Below are positions 62,862 through 64,000 of a DNA stretch of 64,000 bases, piece after piece. Below the pieces are notes generated by a model. The model saw nothing but the letters and a program-made list of their open reading frames with translations. It did not search any database and had not been told where the DNA came from. The DNA lies in the NCBI GenBank assembly GCA_030427245.1, contig JAUHXA010000031.1, forward strand, positions 1 through 64,000, in the 5' to 3' direction. Made by a program: the position numbers and the translations under genes. Positions within the stretch are counted from its first letter, which is position 1. Each line of letters starts with the position of its first letter. The DNA is from Bacteroidia bacterium (GTDB lineage: Bacteria > Bacteroidota > Bacteroidia > Chitinophagales > UBA2359).

Positions 62862-63761
62862 TTATAGAACCTCCCCACAGTACTTACAATACTCTGCATC
62901 TATATCATGTCCTGAATGTTCACAATTGCTGCATAAGATTTCACTTTTAGGCACAGAAGGTTTCATAGATATATTTTCAATAGCATGAGTGATTTCGCTC
63001 ATTTCTACCTTCAACTCTTCTTTGACCTCCTCCTGTGCCTGTGCCAATTCCACTGATACAATTCCCGTGGGCACTGCAATAATTGCATAACCTAAAACCA
63101 TCAACATGGCAGCCAAAAACTGTCCCAAAGTTGTAGCAGGAGCGATGTCGCCATATCCAACTGTGGTAATCGTCACAATTGCCCAATAGACACTCCTTGG
63201 AATACTGTCAAAACCACTGTTTGCACTACCTTCTACCAAATACATAATCGCTCCAATGACCGTCACCGCATTCAATACGGCTATCAAAAAAACGGTGATT
63301 TTCACTCGACTCGCCTGCAATGCCCGAATCAATATCTGCGACTCCCCTAAATAACGTCCCAACTTAAACACTCTGAATATCCGCAACAAGCGCAATGCTC
63401 TAACCACCAAAAAATAGTGTGCTCCTACCAAAATCAAACTCAAATAACTCGGCAAAATCGCTAAGAAATCTACTATCCCAAAAAAACTGGTCATGTACTT
63501 CAATGGGCGGCGAACAATGTATATCCGAACAGCGTATTCAATCGTGAAGATGATGGTCAAAAACCACTCAATGACCACAAAAATATGATGGTATTTTCGA
63601 TTGAGATCTTCCACACTTTCCAACATCACCAAGATGATACTCAGCACAATCAATACCAATAGAGCTACATCAAACGCCTTTCCCGTAGGAGTCTCTGTAC
63701 CAAAAATGATTCGATACAGTTCTTCTCGTCTCTCATGATTAGGTCGGAATCTATTTGCCAT
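62862..63761 (-). CDS. Voltage-gated-type potassium channel with zinc ribbon tail
   Basis: A 299-residue six-helix ion channel. S1-S3 are at about 32-115, an S4 sensor has repeated Arg (VVRALRLLRIFRVFKLGRYL, 119-138), and the pore has the potassium filter TVGYGD at 200-205 before S6. The C terminus has a coiled segment (240-262) and a zinc ribbon with C277, C280, C292, C295 (CSNC ... CKYC). ATG at 63761 (MANRFRPNHERRE) is preferred; an upstream ATG would add a hydrophobic stretch. The zinc ribbon is uncommon in KvAP-type channels. Confidence 0.9.
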   Translation of the reverse strand: MANRFRPNHERREELYRIIFGTETPTGKAFDVALLVLIVLSIILVMLESVEDLNRKYHHIFVVIEWFLTIIFTIEYAVRIYIVRRPLKYMTSFFGIVDFLAILPSYLSLILVGAHYFLVVRALRLLRIFRVFKLGRYLGESQILIRALQASRVKITVFLIAVLNAVTVIGAIMYLVEGSANSGFDSIPRSVYWAIVTITTVGYGDIAPATTLGQFLAAMLMVLGYAIIAVPTGIVSVELAQAQEEVKEELKVEMSEITHAIENISMKPSVPKSEILCSNCEHSGHDIDAEYCKYCGEVL

Positions 63762-63868
63762 GATGTTTGAAGGTATTATGTAAGCAATTTTCGAAAACTG
63801 GTAAGTAAAGATAACAATTAAAATAAAAATCAATATTTCATAAATAATTTGTATTTGAAGTTTCCTTG

Positions 63869-64000
63869 TTACCTCATGAACAGCAGTTCCCTATATTTAG
63901 GCAGCACCCAATATTCATCCGCAATCAACAGTTCCAATTTGCTCGATTGCTTTCGCATCGTATCAAAGTGAGGTTTCACTAAATCGCAATAAGCCTTTGC
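63869..64000 (-). CDS. Glutamine synthetase type III, C-terminal end (cut by window)
   Basis: The last 43 codons of a minus-strand gene that continues beyond the window. The tail AKAYCDLVKPHFDTMRKQSS and LELLIADEYWVLPKYRELLF matches the C terminus of GlnN/type III glutamine synthetase, which makes glutamine from glutamate and ammonia and is usual in Bacteroidota. No catalytic part is in view. Confidence 0.75.
   Translation of the reverse strand, partial: AKAYCDLVKPHFDTMRKQSSKLELLIADEYWVLPKYRELLFMR

Overview
The window is a chromosomal segment of a Bacteroidota bacterium, most likely of the Saprospiraceae or a related order; the phylum call is firm and the family call is an inference. Supporting signs are a type IX secretion C-terminal sorting domain, Bacteroidota -7 promoter boxes (TAnnTTTG) in front of many genes, little use of Shine-Dalgarno sites, ECF sigma factors paired with membrane anti-sigma proteins, a type III glutamine synthetase tail, a sdhCAB operon, and AT-rich spacers with many small repeats. 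No rRNA genes, prophage, complete insertion sequence or CRISPR array were seen.

Layout. 1-10 kb: a cut-off TSUP permease, a secreted CotH/lamin-tail protein, the groES-groEL operon, ornithine aminotransferase, two secreted or membrane proteins (one a truncated C25/PorU-like gene) and a cyclase-family hydrolase. 10-15 kb: a small accessory island with a collapsed DUF3857 gene, an MjaI-type restriction endonuclease, an N6-adenine methyltransferase and a second, convergent restriction endonuclease. 15-29 kb: htpG, sdhCAB, gene remnants, free-methionine sulfoxide reductase, an HD-Pycsar-effector fusion, a sodium/solute symporter, a TPR membrane protein and an ECF sigma/anti-sigma/envelope operon. 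30-41 kb: three large minus-strand genes: a 1449-residue secreted beta-trefoil-like protein, a 1128-residue LRR-Roc-COR-CHAT protein and a soluble TPR hybrid histidine kinase with AraC output. 41-64 kb: metabolic and envelope genes (crotonase, M20 amidohydrolase, exosortase pair, exonuclease, ftsK, LolA-like protein, thioredoxin-like protein, GT39-like enzyme, SDR), a RING/TerD-like protein, an odd tRNA-like gene, rdgB, a second ECF sigma/beta-barrel pair, miaE, a glycosyltransferase, a potassium channel and the end of a glutamine synthetase gene.

The most notable items are: (i) a 133-bp non-coding mobile element present as two ~95% identical copies 16 kb apart, each between perfect 9-bp target duplications, with a degenerate third copy; (ii) the LRR-Roc-COR-CHAT protein, whose GTPase motifs and His/Cys protease dyad are intact and which looks like a bacterial NLR-style sensor-protease; (iii) a tRNA-shaped gene whose anticodon loop is 54 nt long; (iv) a restriction island with two unrelated nucleases around one methyltransferase; (v) an A/C-rich repeat that supplies TTG start codons for two genes and an expanded linker in a histidine kinase. 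Several genes (DUF3857, C25/PorU-like, SRPBCC, GNAT) survive only as fragments, so the region has been remodelled by deletions and small repeats.
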